From contig CACYGI010000002.1 in the NCBI GenBank assembly GCA_902773925.1, positions 224,990 to 288,989 on the forward strand: a DNA stretch of 64,000 bases, read 5' to 3'. The notes under the pieces were generated by a model. It worked only from the letters and a program-made list of their open reading frames with translations. It was not told the origin of the DNA and searched no databases. Positions 47,082-54,831 of the stretch are shown piece after piece. The translations under genes were made by a program, and so were the position numbers. Source of the DNA: an uncultured Bacteroidia bacterium (GTDB lineage: Bacteria; Bacteroidota; Bacteroidia; Bacteroidales; UBA932). Positions within the stretch are counted from its first letter, which is position 1. The number at the start of each line of letters is the position of its first letter.

Positions 47082-48590
47082 TTATTCCATCGGACGAATC
47101 ATAGATTCAATAAATGAAATCTCCTCACTCGTTAGTTTGTATTTCTCGTATAGCATTTCATCCGTCCACGGATGAGAGAAATCTTGTGTCGGGACAAATT
47201 GATAAACGCGCGCTGGAGCGTCTTGTGTGTTTTTCTTTAATAAAACACAGAATCTGAAGAAGCGTGTTTGGATGTAACTAATAACATTTTCGGCTTCTTT
47301 CTTTGTATCAAAGGGACCAATCACGACATATGTCTCGGTGCAGCAAGAATTCTTTTCTCCAATAAAAGGAGTATTAAGTATTTGGTGAGGAAAGTCCTCT
47401 CCGGCTCCATACGCTCTGGTAATGAAAACTTTATACTTGTCAACCCAGCCCACGTTCTGTGTGATTTCATTTCTACTTACATACCCCACAGACTTGTTGG
47501 CATATAGTTTAACAGCTCCATCAAAACTCTTGGGCTTTCCCGTAACAAATGTGCGGAATCCAAAAGGCTTCTGACTACTTACGTATGGAGCAAAACTCTT
47601 TTCATTGAGTTTCTGTACTTTACGAAGAATAGAAATCGCTTCGTTATACCGGATGAAGGTATCAGACCCCTTTTCCAATAAGGCTCGGGTAGAAACTGAT
47701 TTCGAATCGCCGCGGACTGTTGATACCTGGCATAAACCTTCGTTGTCCCTATCCCAAAGGAAATAACACACGCCACCTTTAATCTCAACTCCAGGGAAAC
47801 ACTCTGAAGATAGAGGATAATCAACGATAACCCGCAAATGTTTATCATGGAGCATCTCATCTCTAAAGTCATCCAATCCACGGCCTCCGGCGAACCAACG
47901 GGAAGGGACAATCATAGTCAAGTAGCGAGGCTTGAGTTTCTTGGCCTGCTGGATAAACTTGTGATAAAGAGGGATTGCTCCTCCTCTCTGCCTTTCCTCA
48001 GTATCTCCGCCGTCGCTCAGTTGATAAGGCGGATTTCCTATGATGACATCAAATTTCATATTACCGAAAAATTGCTTTGGATTGTCTGTGTGAATGAACA
48101 TATAAGCGTATTGCTCCGCTTCAGGGCCACGGTCATAGGCAGCCTGAGAAGCACCGCAATACTTGCATTTACCATTCTCCCATGTATGATTACGATTGGC
48201 ATACAGGACATTTCCGCTCTCATTATTGAATTGAGAAACGCTGTATTTCCCGTTAGCGTGTTTGCTGCAGTAGAGGGAGCGCCGCGATAAATAGGAAGTC
48301 AGTTCCGTGATGGCAAGGCCATAGACCTGAGTATGCAAGATGTGGTCGATGCGTTCCTGGCGGTCCGGAATCCGGCTTTCCAGGCCACGGTCCAGACGCT
48401 TGACAATTTCCCTTAGGAAAACACCGCTCTTGGAGACTGGGTCAAGAAATGTAGTGTTCGGGTCTCTGAACAAATCTTGCGGCAACAGATCCAGCACTTT
48501 GTTTGCCAACTCTGGCGGGGTGAACACCTCGTCGTTGCTCAAATTGGCGATGCAATTGAGAACGTCCGGATTGTAATTACTGTTCGCCAT
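47082..48590 (-). CDS. Eco57I-like adenine DNA methyltransferase
   Basis: 502 aa. Motif IV is DVIIGNPPYQLSDGG near residue 185, the signature of N6-adenine amino-methylases. A motif I-like LDPVSKSGVFLREIVKRL is near residue 48, with Ser-Lys in place of the usual Cys-Gly. A possible zinc site is formed by CSKH and CKYCG (about 110-145). The C-terminal half (about 290-500) probably holds the target-recognition domain. The start overlaps the small SAM-binding partner gene by 14 bases, so the two are translationally coupled. Confidence 0.85.
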   Translation of the reverse strand: MANSNYNPDVLNCIANLSNDEVFTPPELANKVLDLLPQDLFRDPNTTFLDPVSKSGVFLREIVKRLDRGLESRIPDRQERIDHILHTQVYGLAITELTSYLSRRSLYCSKHANGKYSVSQFNNESGNVLYANRNHTWENGKCKYCGASQAAYDRGPEAEQYAYMFIHTDNPKQFFGNMKFDVIIGNPPYQLSDGGDTEERQRGGAIPLYHKFIQQAKKLKPRYLTMIVPSRWFAGGRGLDDFRDEMLHDKHLRVIVDYPLSSECFPGVEIKGGVCYFLWDRDNEGLCQVSTVRGDSKSVSTRALLEKGSDTFIRYNEAISILRKVQKLNEKSFAPYVSSQKPFGFRTFVTGKPKSFDGAVKLYANKSVGYVSRNEITQNVGWVDKYKVFITRAYGAGEDFPHQILNTPFIGEKNSCCTETYVVIGPFDTKKEAENVISYIQTRFFRFCVLLKKNTQDAPARVYQFVPTQDFSHPWTDEMLYEKYKLTSEEISFIESMIRPME

Positions 48591-49215
48591 ATGTTTTTGC
48601 GTTTATTTTCAAAAAGTGAACGGGGGCATAGGTGAAGGCGGGGATGTCGGAGAAGAGTCCATCGCTTTCGTATTCACCAATCAGATATGAGAATTCGTAG
48701 TCGCGGCGATTGAATTTCCCATCACCCACCGGACTCCATTCACATATATGTATCCACTCACCGGAGCCATCGACTCTCTTGTAGGTGAGGGCGTCTCCCA
48801 GGATGATATTTTTAGAGAGGATGTAACGGGCTTCAATGCAGGTTTCCTTGCATTTGGATTTGAAGAGGTTGCGATACTGCTCCGTGAAGCAATCCAGCAA
48901 GCGCTGGCGGCAGGCCTCAGCATTATCAGGGAGCAATTCTATGCCGTAGATGCTGGAGATGGCCAGCACAGCATTTTCTTCGTATTGAAGTTGCGTGTAT
49001 TGCTTTGATCTGACTCGATTCTCGCAGATTGCGAGTTTGCGGCGGAGGATTTCAATAAGGAAATTGCCATCTCCGCAAGCGGGTTCGAGGAAACGGGAGT
49101 CAAGTCTCTCCGTCTCCGGTTTTACAAGGTCCAGCATGGCATTCACCTCGCGGGGGTTAGTAAACACCTCACCGTGAGCGGCCACCCTGTCCCTGGACTT
49201 GATCTGGGTGTCCAT
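48577..49215 (-). CDS. Small N6-MTase-like SAM-binding protein
   Basis: 212 aa. Clear motif I FLEPACGDGNFLIEILRRK near residue 40 and an acidic-loop-like SIYGIELLPDNAEACRQRLL near residue 90. No NPPY/DPPY motif IV is found, so the protein looks like a SAM-binding half without its own catalytic loop. It shares GEVFTNPREVNAMLDLV with the start of the next gene (DEVFTPPELANKVLDLL), so the pair may be an ancient duplication. Its ATG abuts a stem of the leader at 49218-49360. Confidence 0.8.
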   Translation of the reverse strand: MDTQIKSRDRVAAHGEVFTNPREVNAMLDLVKPETERLDSRFLEPACGDGNFLIEILRRKLAICENRVRSKQYTQLQYEENAVLAISSIYGIELLPDNAEACRQRLLDCFTEQYRNLFKSKCKETCIEARYILSKNIILGDALTYKRVDGSGEWIHICEWSPVGDGKFNRRDYEFSYLIGEYESDGLFSDIPAFTYAPVHFLKINAKTYGEQ

Positions 49216-49217
49216 TC

Positions 49218-49473
49218 TGCGCTTTCATGGGGCACTTGGTGTTTACTCGATTGACGGCTTCCAAGGGGCAAAAAAAGGCGTGGATCGTTTCCTATCCACA
49301 CCAGAGGCCCTGAGAAGCCGTGAAAATGAATAAGTCGTGTCCACGCCAAAGCGCAGACATTTACTGACTTATCCGGTCTTTCACTTTAGAAATTTCTCAG
49401 GTTTCTGGTAACCGAATAAATAGCAAATGCTATGTTAAAATATGTCTTGCAATTGTTTTGCAAGGCAAATATA
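49218..49473 (-). promoter_or_regulatory. Promoter and attenuator leader of the RM operon
   Basis: Leftward -7 TATATTTG at 49466-49473. The leader holds GGCGTGGA (49340-49347), GGTGTGGAT (49294-49302) and ATCCACGCC (49277-49285) followed by seven T (49270-49276). The second and third segments form a terminator (9 bp, one G-U). The first can pair perfectly with 8 bases of the third, giving an antiterminator. ACGGCTTC/GAAGCCGT encloses the terminator, and AAAGCGCA right before the methylase ATG can pair with TGCGCTTT in the leader ORF (49348-49355 with 49218-49225). Confidence 0.6.
49292..49360 (-). CDS. 22-codon leader ORF in the RM operon leader
   Basis: ATG at 49360, TAG at 49294-49292. The peptide starts MSALWRGHDLFIF and ends TASQGLWCG, with two Trp and one Cys near the ends. 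Its codons for WRG form the antiterminator arm, and those for WCG plus the stop form the first arm of the terminator. Ribosome position on this ORF would decide between the structures. No homolog search was possible; coding status is inferred from this arrangement. Confidence 0.45.
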   Translation of the reverse strand: MSALWRGHDLFIFTASQGLWCG

Positions 49474-49532
49474 CGAAAAAATGCGGAGAAAGCCGCACGA
49501 TGGTATAAGAGATTGAGTCTAAGTGAATAATA

Positions 49533-49557
49533 CAGCCCCGGTTTTGGTCCGGGGCTG
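49533..49557 (-). terminator. Hairpin after the DUF3987 gene
   Basis: CAGCCCCGG pairs perfectly with CCGGGGCTG around a 7-base loop, 25 bases after the DUF3987 stop. There is no T-run, so efficiency is uncertain. Confidence 0.55.
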
Positions 49558-49581
49558 CGTAGCATTAAGGTAAATCAAGTA

Positions 49582-51393
49582 TTATGATCTCTTTCGGTAG
49601 CGTCCATGCTCAACTTTTTCCAGCGGACCATCTTCCTCACAAAAGGCCCTAATCCACTTCTCGGCAGTGCTGGGAGGGACTCCGGTGCGCTCTGCGGCTT
49701 CCAGGTAATCCTGACGGTCGAACTCGTCTGGTAGGGCCGTGAAGAACAACTGGCGTTTCGCGGACTTGGCAACAGCGGCGGATCGGGAGCAGTCCGTTGA
49801 TGACAACTCGTCGAATATCTTCGCCATGTGAACAGCAAGCGTACGGCTGATGGTAAGCGCCGTATTGAAGTCCTCGTCAGTGCAGACCAACTCCGTCGGG
49901 AACGTGTTGGTATCCATCATCCGGACAGACGCCAAAACCATCGCTATGCGGTAGCAAATCAGGCCCAGACGGAAGACGGAACCCGCAATATCATCTGGAA
50001 ACACCCGGCTATAGTTGTCGAGCAGTTCCCTGAAATATGCGTCAAAAGCGTCGGTCTGTTCCTCGGTTACTGAAAAATAGATGTCCGGCTGCTGACACAG
50101 GGAATCGTAGAACACGAGGAACTCCTCCCCGAGGGCATCGAACTTCTTATCGACAGTCTCCTTGCCCTGGTTCTTGAGAACGCTGCGCCAGACCAGCTCG
50201 GTCTCCATCCGGTAAAACATAATCCTTGAAAACAACCCGTTCTCAGCACTCCCGACAAGTCTTACGACCTGCTTCGGTGTGCCGGTCAGAACCGCCGACA
50301 GCTTGGGACATTTCACCTCTACATCCTCGTCGTTGGCACGCCGGTGATACGACACGCCTTCGTGATGGAATGCGGCTCTGAAAGTCTCGCTGTAGTCCCC
50401 GAAATCGCTCTCGAAGGATGAAGACAGGCCATCGGCCTCGGTGGTGAATACTATGCCCCTCTCGTCATTCTCGTTCAGCAGCTGGACGAAGGCTGTTGCG
50501 CTGGTGTTACAGGGAATGTACAGCATGGTCTGGCGAGGCTTGACGGGCTTGTCGCCACGCTGCTTCCTGGGCGTATTCTCCCATTTCACCATGTCGGCAT
50601 CGTACTCTGCCTTCAAGGTGTCGTGCAGGTCCTTGAGCCGATTGTGGATGGGAGCGGCGATGCGGCGACACAGGTCTACTCGACCCTTGCCGGAGCCGGC
50701 ACGCGCAGAGAGGAAGAAGAAAAGGTTGGCGTAGACCATCTTCTCGTCGTAAGAGCCTTGCACATTATGGAGGCACCCGGAGATGACCGTAATGGCAGCA
50801 AGAATGAGCGTATCGGTTTCCTTCGGGTTGCGCCCGTAGGATGCGACCTTGCGCAGGAAGCCAGGCAGGTGCGGCGTGATGATGTCTGAAAATGTGGGCA
50901 ATGCAACTCGCTCCGTCGCTCCAGAATCTCCAATATCTCCATTATCGCCACCGACATTCCGTGGAGATATTGGCGGCTTTGGAGATTTTGGAGGTTTGTA
51001 GGAACGTGTGCGGATGTCGATGCCGGCGTCCCTCGCATACATGAAGAATGTGCGCATAGTAACACCGGATCCCTTAGACTTCAGGCAGTTGTTGTACTGC
51101 TTGTCCGTCTCGGCTTCTGTGTACTTGGGAAAGAATCTGCACAGCCGGTGATAGAGCGAGCGTCCTGCTTCTCCGAACTGGTCGGCGAAGGCGAAGCCGA
51201 ATCGCACCCAGTTCAGTCGATCCGCAGTAATATCCACATGGCGTTCCTCTATCTGCTGAAGAACAAACTCAACGTCGCTGGCAACGTCGCCGGGAATGAC
51301 CGGCGGCGCTGCGTTTGGTGCGACTTTGGGTGAGGCCAGCTTTTCGCTTGGCGTCTGCCAGGCCTCTGGATTGAAATCTGAAATATGGTTCAT
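49582..51393 (-). CDS. DUF3987 / PriCT-2 domain replication protein
   Basis: About 603 aa. The N-terminal part (about 35-130, RLNWVRFGFAFADQFGEAGRSLYHRLCRFFPKY) resembles PriCT-2 primase C-terminal domains; after a Pro/Lys-rich linker (about 130-150) comes a DUF3987 ATPase-like region with SARAGSGKGRVDL as Walker A-like loop and VFTTEADGLSS. A C-terminal winged-helix-like end follows. Such proteins accompany BT4734-type primases in Bacteroidetes mobile elements and probably help element replication. ATG at 51393 is used; a GTG directly before overlaps the upstream stop. Confidence 0.85.
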   Translation of the reverse strand: MNHISDFNPEAWQTPSEKLASPKVAPNAAPPVIPGDVASDVEFVLQQIEERHVDITADRLNWVRFGFAFADQFGEAGRSLYHRLCRFFPKYTEAETDKQYNNCLKSKGSGVTMRTFFMYARDAGIDIRTRSYKPPKSPKPPISPRNVGGDNGDIGDSGATERVALPTFSDIITPHLPGFLRKVASYGRNPKETDTLILAAITVISGCLHNVQGSYDEKMVYANLFFFLSARAGSGKGRVDLCRRIAAPIHNRLKDLHDTLKAEYDADMVKWENTPRKQRGDKPVKPRQTMLYIPCNTSATAFVQLLNENDERGIVFTTEADGLSSSFESDFGDYSETFRAAFHHEGVSYHRRANDEDVEVKCPKLSAVLTGTPKQVVRLVGSAENGLFSRIMFYRMETELVWRSVLKNQGKETVDKKFDALGEEFLVFYDSLCQQPDIYFSVTEEQTDAFDAYFRELLDNYSRVFPDDIAGSVFRLGLICYRIAMVLASVRMMDTNTFPTELVCTDEDFNTALTISRTLAVHMAKIFDELSSTDCSRSAAVAKSAKRQLFFTALPDEFDRQDYLEAAERTGVPPSTAEKWIRAFCEEDGPLEKVEHGRYRKRS

Positions 51394-51395
51394 CA

Positions 51396-52163
51396 CTACA
51401 AGTACTTGGGGTTAATAAATGCGTTCGGATCGTACGGCACGAAGCAGGCCCGGCATATGTCGCGGCCTGAGGGGTCAGCAACGATTCCGAAAGTCTTGAG
51501 ATAGTTGGATACCGCGTCAAAGTAGAAGCCGTGGTCGTGTCCTTGGTTGTTGACTATGGGAACAATCCACTTCAATCCGTGGCCACTGGGGCTCCTGAAG
51601 AGAAGCAAGGTTTCCAAGCGCGGCACGTCGAGCAGTTGCTGGAACGTGTCTTCAACTGAGGCAGAATCAGGCAGGTCGTCAATGTCGATTACGATGTAAC
51701 CGGATGGCGTAATGATTTGGTCTGCCTTGCGGTAGGTGAAAATCCCGGCAGGCGTCACGTAGTCGAAATGCGTACGCTTGTATGCCTTTGCTGCGTCCTC
51801 GTCGGTAATGGCGCGGAGTTCTTCGGTTGCGGCTTTCGCTGCATCGCTCGTCACAAGGGCGTACAGTTGCGCCAGGGTCATCTCCTCGCACGGAATCTTA
51901 TTGGTGATTGGCCGTTTGTAGTAGGAGAAACGCGGTGGCTCTGTAACGGCGACGGGCGGCTCCGTGGTGACACTTGGCTCGTTCTCGGATGGTTCCGGGG
52001 TTGATTCCGGGCCGAAGTCGGGCATATCCTCCTCCACGGGGACATGGAATATACTATCCTCCTCCCGCTCCCAGGGCTCTATATCATCCTGTATGAGCAT
52101 ACGCGTGCGATATTCCTCTGAGAAGTCGTAGTCGGCGACTGACATAGTACTTACCCTACTCAT
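51396..52163 (-). CDS. BT4734/VirE N-terminal-like primase-fold protein
   Basis: 255 aa. The first ~75 residues are acidic and Pro/Glu-rich. The domain from about 80 shows FSYYKRPITNKIP, YIVIDIDDLPDS (paired Asp metal site) and SPSGHGLKWIVPI, the hallmarks of archaeo-eukaryotic-primase-like BT4734 domains. The end, RDICRACFVPYDPNAFINP, is typical as well. It overlaps the HTH gene by 4 bases and touches the DUF3987 gene, so the three form a replication operon. Priming of element DNA is inferred. Confidence 0.87.
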   Translation of the reverse strand: MSRVSTMSVADYDFSEEYRTRMLIQDDIEPWEREEDSIFHVPVEEDMPDFGPESTPEPSENEPSVTTEPPVAVTEPPRFSYYKRPITNKIPCEEMTLAQLYALVTSDAAKAATEELRAITDEDAAKAYKRTHFDYVTPAGIFTYRKADQIITPSGYIVIDIDDLPDSASVEDTFQQLLDVPRLETLLLFRSPSGHGLKWIVPIVNNQGHDHGFYFDAVSNYLKTFGIVADPSGRDICRACFVPYDPNAFINPKYL

Positions 52164-52444
52164 TGTTTACCCTCCTCAATGGCTTTTACCTCGCGCTCGA
52201 GGTAGTATATGGACCTGCCTATCTTGATCGGATGGATTTTCCCTGCCTGCTCCCAGCGCGTAAGCGTCATGGGGGTCTTGCCAAGGCGTTTCGCCGTGGC
52301 CGTACGGGAAACTTTCACATCCGCATCCGACTCTTGCTTCTCAGCAAGGAGTTCGGAGACTACATTCCGGATGGCTGTCTCCAGGTCCGGAACGGTGGCG
52401 ATGAGCAATGTGCGCTCGTCATTAGCTTTAAAAAGACTTGTCAT
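52160..52444 (-). CDS. Small helix-turn-helix DNA-binding protein
   Basis: 94 aa. The C-terminal half (SRTATAKRLGKTPMTLTRWEQAGKIHP..GRSIYYLEREVKAIEEG) is an excisionase/HTH_17-type winged-helix reader. The N-terminal ~40 residues are helical. The ATG at 52444 is chosen over a TTG nine bases upstream. It leads the primase operon. Proteins of this type act as excisionases or regulators; which one cannot be told. Confidence 0.82.
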   Translation of the reverse strand: MTSLFKANDERTLLIATVPDLETAIRNVVSELLAEKQESDADVKVSRTATAKRLGKTPMTLTRWEQAGKIHPIKIGRSIYYLEREVKAIEEGKQ

Positions 52445-52509
52445 TTTTGTCAATAATTAAAAGTTAACAACAACAGCGCTGCACGGAAGTGCGTTTATGT
52501 GGTCGCCAT

Positions 52510-52560
52510 AAAAAAGCGCTGTCCGAAAGCTCGGCGCGACCATCGCCTTTGCTTTCGGAC
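52510..52560 (-). terminator. Terminator of the int/729-aa operon
   Basis: Leftward GTCCGAAAGC...GCTTTCGGAC, a perfect 10-bp stem with a 20-base loop, then AGCGC and six T. It lies in the 197-bp gap before the HTH gene. Confidence 0.75.
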
Positions 52561-52641
52561 TGCAATTATATACAAAAAATGTATTGATTTACAGGTGAGT
52601 ACAGCGGTAATTTGCGGCTGTACACTCTGTGCTACACTGCG

Positions 52642-54831
52642 CTACTCGGGGCTACTCGGAGGAGATTTGAAGTGCTTCTCAAGGGCAGTTTTATATGTCG
52701 CTACGACTGACGAATCGACAGTTCTTGCGCCATTGTAATAGGAGTTGTATGTACTACGGCTGGCGAACTTTCCGAACAATTCTTCCGCTACGGTATGGGT
52801 CAGTTTTCCGGTATATCCCAGCTGCCTTGCTGCCAACAACAGGCAGATGGCATTGGTGGGGACATCTCGGTCAATATGCTCGTTTATATACTTGATTACA
52901 TCCGACTCCCGCCCAGCAAGGAGAATGTGTGGTACGGGCTCCCCAGCGGCGGGGCGATTATCCTTCTTTCTCTCGGCATCCAGCTGTTTAAGATAAGCCT
53001 CGGCTTCTTCCCCTGAGAGGATTTGGGCCGCAGAGAAAACCTTAGACGGATCGTTCCGGATGGCATTATCTATTGCATCCTTCGTAATAAAGGTATCAGT
53101 TAGGACCTCGGGGTCGAAGACGGGGACTGAGGAATCCCATTCATCAGCATCTCTCTCGCCCAGGTCGTTCAGCTTGTCATCAATGTCGTAATTGCCCGTA
53201 TCGCTCTTATATTTCAGCAGATTCTCATCAAGAAGTCTGGGCAGATATTCGATGTTAAAGCGTTGAAATAAGGAATAATTGACCAGAGAACTCCTTTTTT
53301 CGTCGCATGCCGCCCATAACTCTGCCGCAAGGATAACATTCCCTAAGCAGTATCGTGTAGTTTCAATCCATGAAGCGGCCTCATGATATGCTTCCGAGTT
53401 GAGGCTGTGAGTTAACTTCATAAATTCTACGTAGAAAGGAAGGCCTTGCTCTACCAGCGTACGAACCTTGTCTTTATACTGAGGGGTTTCGCCATCTTCC
53501 TCGAATGCATCCGAGTTTATTGTGGCCTCTATCAAGCCGTCATGGACCAGTTCGGTCACTTTGTCATAAAACGCATCTATATTGGTGTCCATATCAAAAT
53601 AGATGTCGCGTTCCTGGCCTGCGCCAAACTTGCCTTCCATACGATCTCTTTCGGCGAAATAGGCCTCCAGAGGGTCATCATAAATATTGTAATAAACCTC
53701 GACTTCGTAGCGGTGATTGTATAGAATGTTGGCCTTGAACCCTGAAACAACGGTTACTGCCTTCTCTATTATGAAATTCGCATACGTGAGGGCTATTCTG
53801 TTCAAGACATCTCGTTTCAACGAAGTGTGTTTCTTCTGCACCGACACCTTGATGGACTGCTGACACCATGTGTTGGCATCATCAATTGCATCCTTGAAGT
53901 GTTCATACCAGTGGTCGGTGAAAGCGAAAATATCACCAATCTTGTCATGGGTAAGGATTTCACAAGACTCCAGGAAATGAGCAAAGCAGTTGTCAACGAA
54001 TGTGAACATTTCCTCTACCGAAGACCGATCAATCGTACTGTTCTCGAGGTTGACAGCCTTCAAGAGTAAAGTATATGCCTTGTTACTGACTTGGTCGTCT
54101 TTGTCGCAGTAGTCGTATACTATCTTAAATAAGTCTCTACTTTCTGATTTCGCAGGCACAGGCGTGGGAGTAGGGACAGACCTTTCATAACCGGAAGGAT
54201 ACAGCTCAAGCCGTTTCTCCTCCAGGGCAATTAAAGCGTCTATTTTGTCGTCATATTCAGGTCCCCAGTCTTGCTTCTCGCTTATACTCAAGAGGTCCGT
54301 CACCTGGAGGTCAGCCTTCTTGGTCTGGAGGTATACGATCCGTTTTCGAATGTCCTCTATTTTCGCCACCTCCTCCCGGATAGCGTCGATGTCAAATTCG
54401 TTGGAAAACTGGACCAAGTTGTCTGGCACGGTCCAAGCATTTCTATATTGAAGTGTACCCCTGCTCAGTATATCGTTTTCAAGAAGATTGACGATGTAGC
54501 CATACTTGTAACGCTCCACGCTGAGGACGTCCAGCAGTACCGGCTGGAGAAGGTCGCTGTCCCAGGCGTATTCGCCCTCAAGAGGTGTGTATGATTCTCC
54601 CTCTTCATAATAGTCCAACGGCTTGCCCTTAACCGCGTTATCATAACGGACGTTAGTACTATAGCACAGATGCTGCTTGAAGTACTTGCGTGTCTGCACC
54701 TTGCTGGTACGGCGTTTCGCCAACTCGGGTATTATCTCAGCGACAATTCTCGCGAGTTCTTCTTCCTGTTCAATGCTCAGGCGAAATTTGGACGGGATGT
54801 TGTAATTCTCAAGGTTGTCTTGTACTTTCAT
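52642..54831 (-). CDS. Unrecognised 729-aa protein coupled to the integrase
   Basis: No family recognised. The protein is acidic, without signal peptide or membrane helices, and predicted largely alpha-helical. A Pro/Thr linker (PTPTPVPAKS, about 237-246) separates an N-terminal part with a coiled-coil-like stretch (about 150-180) from a long helical middle. The last ~85 residues (NAICLLLAARQLGYTGKLTHTVAEELFGKFASRSTYNSYY) look like a separate small helical domain. The start overlaps the integrase stop by one base (TAATG), so the two are translated together. A role in element maintenance, host takeover or defence is possible but unproven. Confidence 0.8.
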   Translation of the reverse strand: MKVQDNLENYNIPSKFRLSIEQEEELARIVAEIIPELAKRRTSKVQTRKYFKQHLCYSTNVRYDNAVKGKPLDYYEEGESYTPLEGEYAWDSDLLQPVLLDVLSVERYKYGYIVNLLENDILSRGTLQYRNAWTVPDNLVQFSNEFDIDAIREEVAKIEDIRKRIVYLQTKKADLQVTDLLSISEKQDWGPEYDDKIDALIALEEKRLELYPSGYERSVPTPTPVPAKSESRDLFKIVYDYCDKDDQVSNKAYTLLLKAVNLENSTIDRSSVEEMFTFVDNCFAHFLESCEILTHDKIGDIFAFTDHWYEHFKDAIDDANTWCQQSIKVSVQKKHTSLKRDVLNRIALTYANFIIEKAVTVVSGFKANILYNHRYEVEVYYNIYDDPLEAYFAERDRMEGKFGAGQERDIYFDMDTNIDAFYDKVTELVHDGLIEATINSDAFEEDGETPQYKDKVRTLVEQGLPFYVEFMKLTHSLNSEAYHEAASWIETTRYCLGNVILAAELWAACDEKRSSLVNYSLFQRFNIEYLPRLLDENLLKYKSDTGNYDIDDKLNDLGERDADEWDSSVPVFDPEVLTDTFITKDAIDNAIRNDPSKVFSAAQILSGEEAEAYLKQLDAERKKDNRPAAGEPVPHILLAGRESDVIKYINEHIDRDVPTNAICLLLAARQLGYTGKLTHTVAEELFGKFASRSTYNSYYNGARTVDSSVVATYKTALEKHFKSPPSSPE

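Noticed and set aside
49577-52444. Conjugative relaxase or mobilisation gene beside the primase
   Set aside because: The DUF3987 and BT4734-like proteins show primase/ATPase features; no HUH or MobA-type motif was found in any element ORF.
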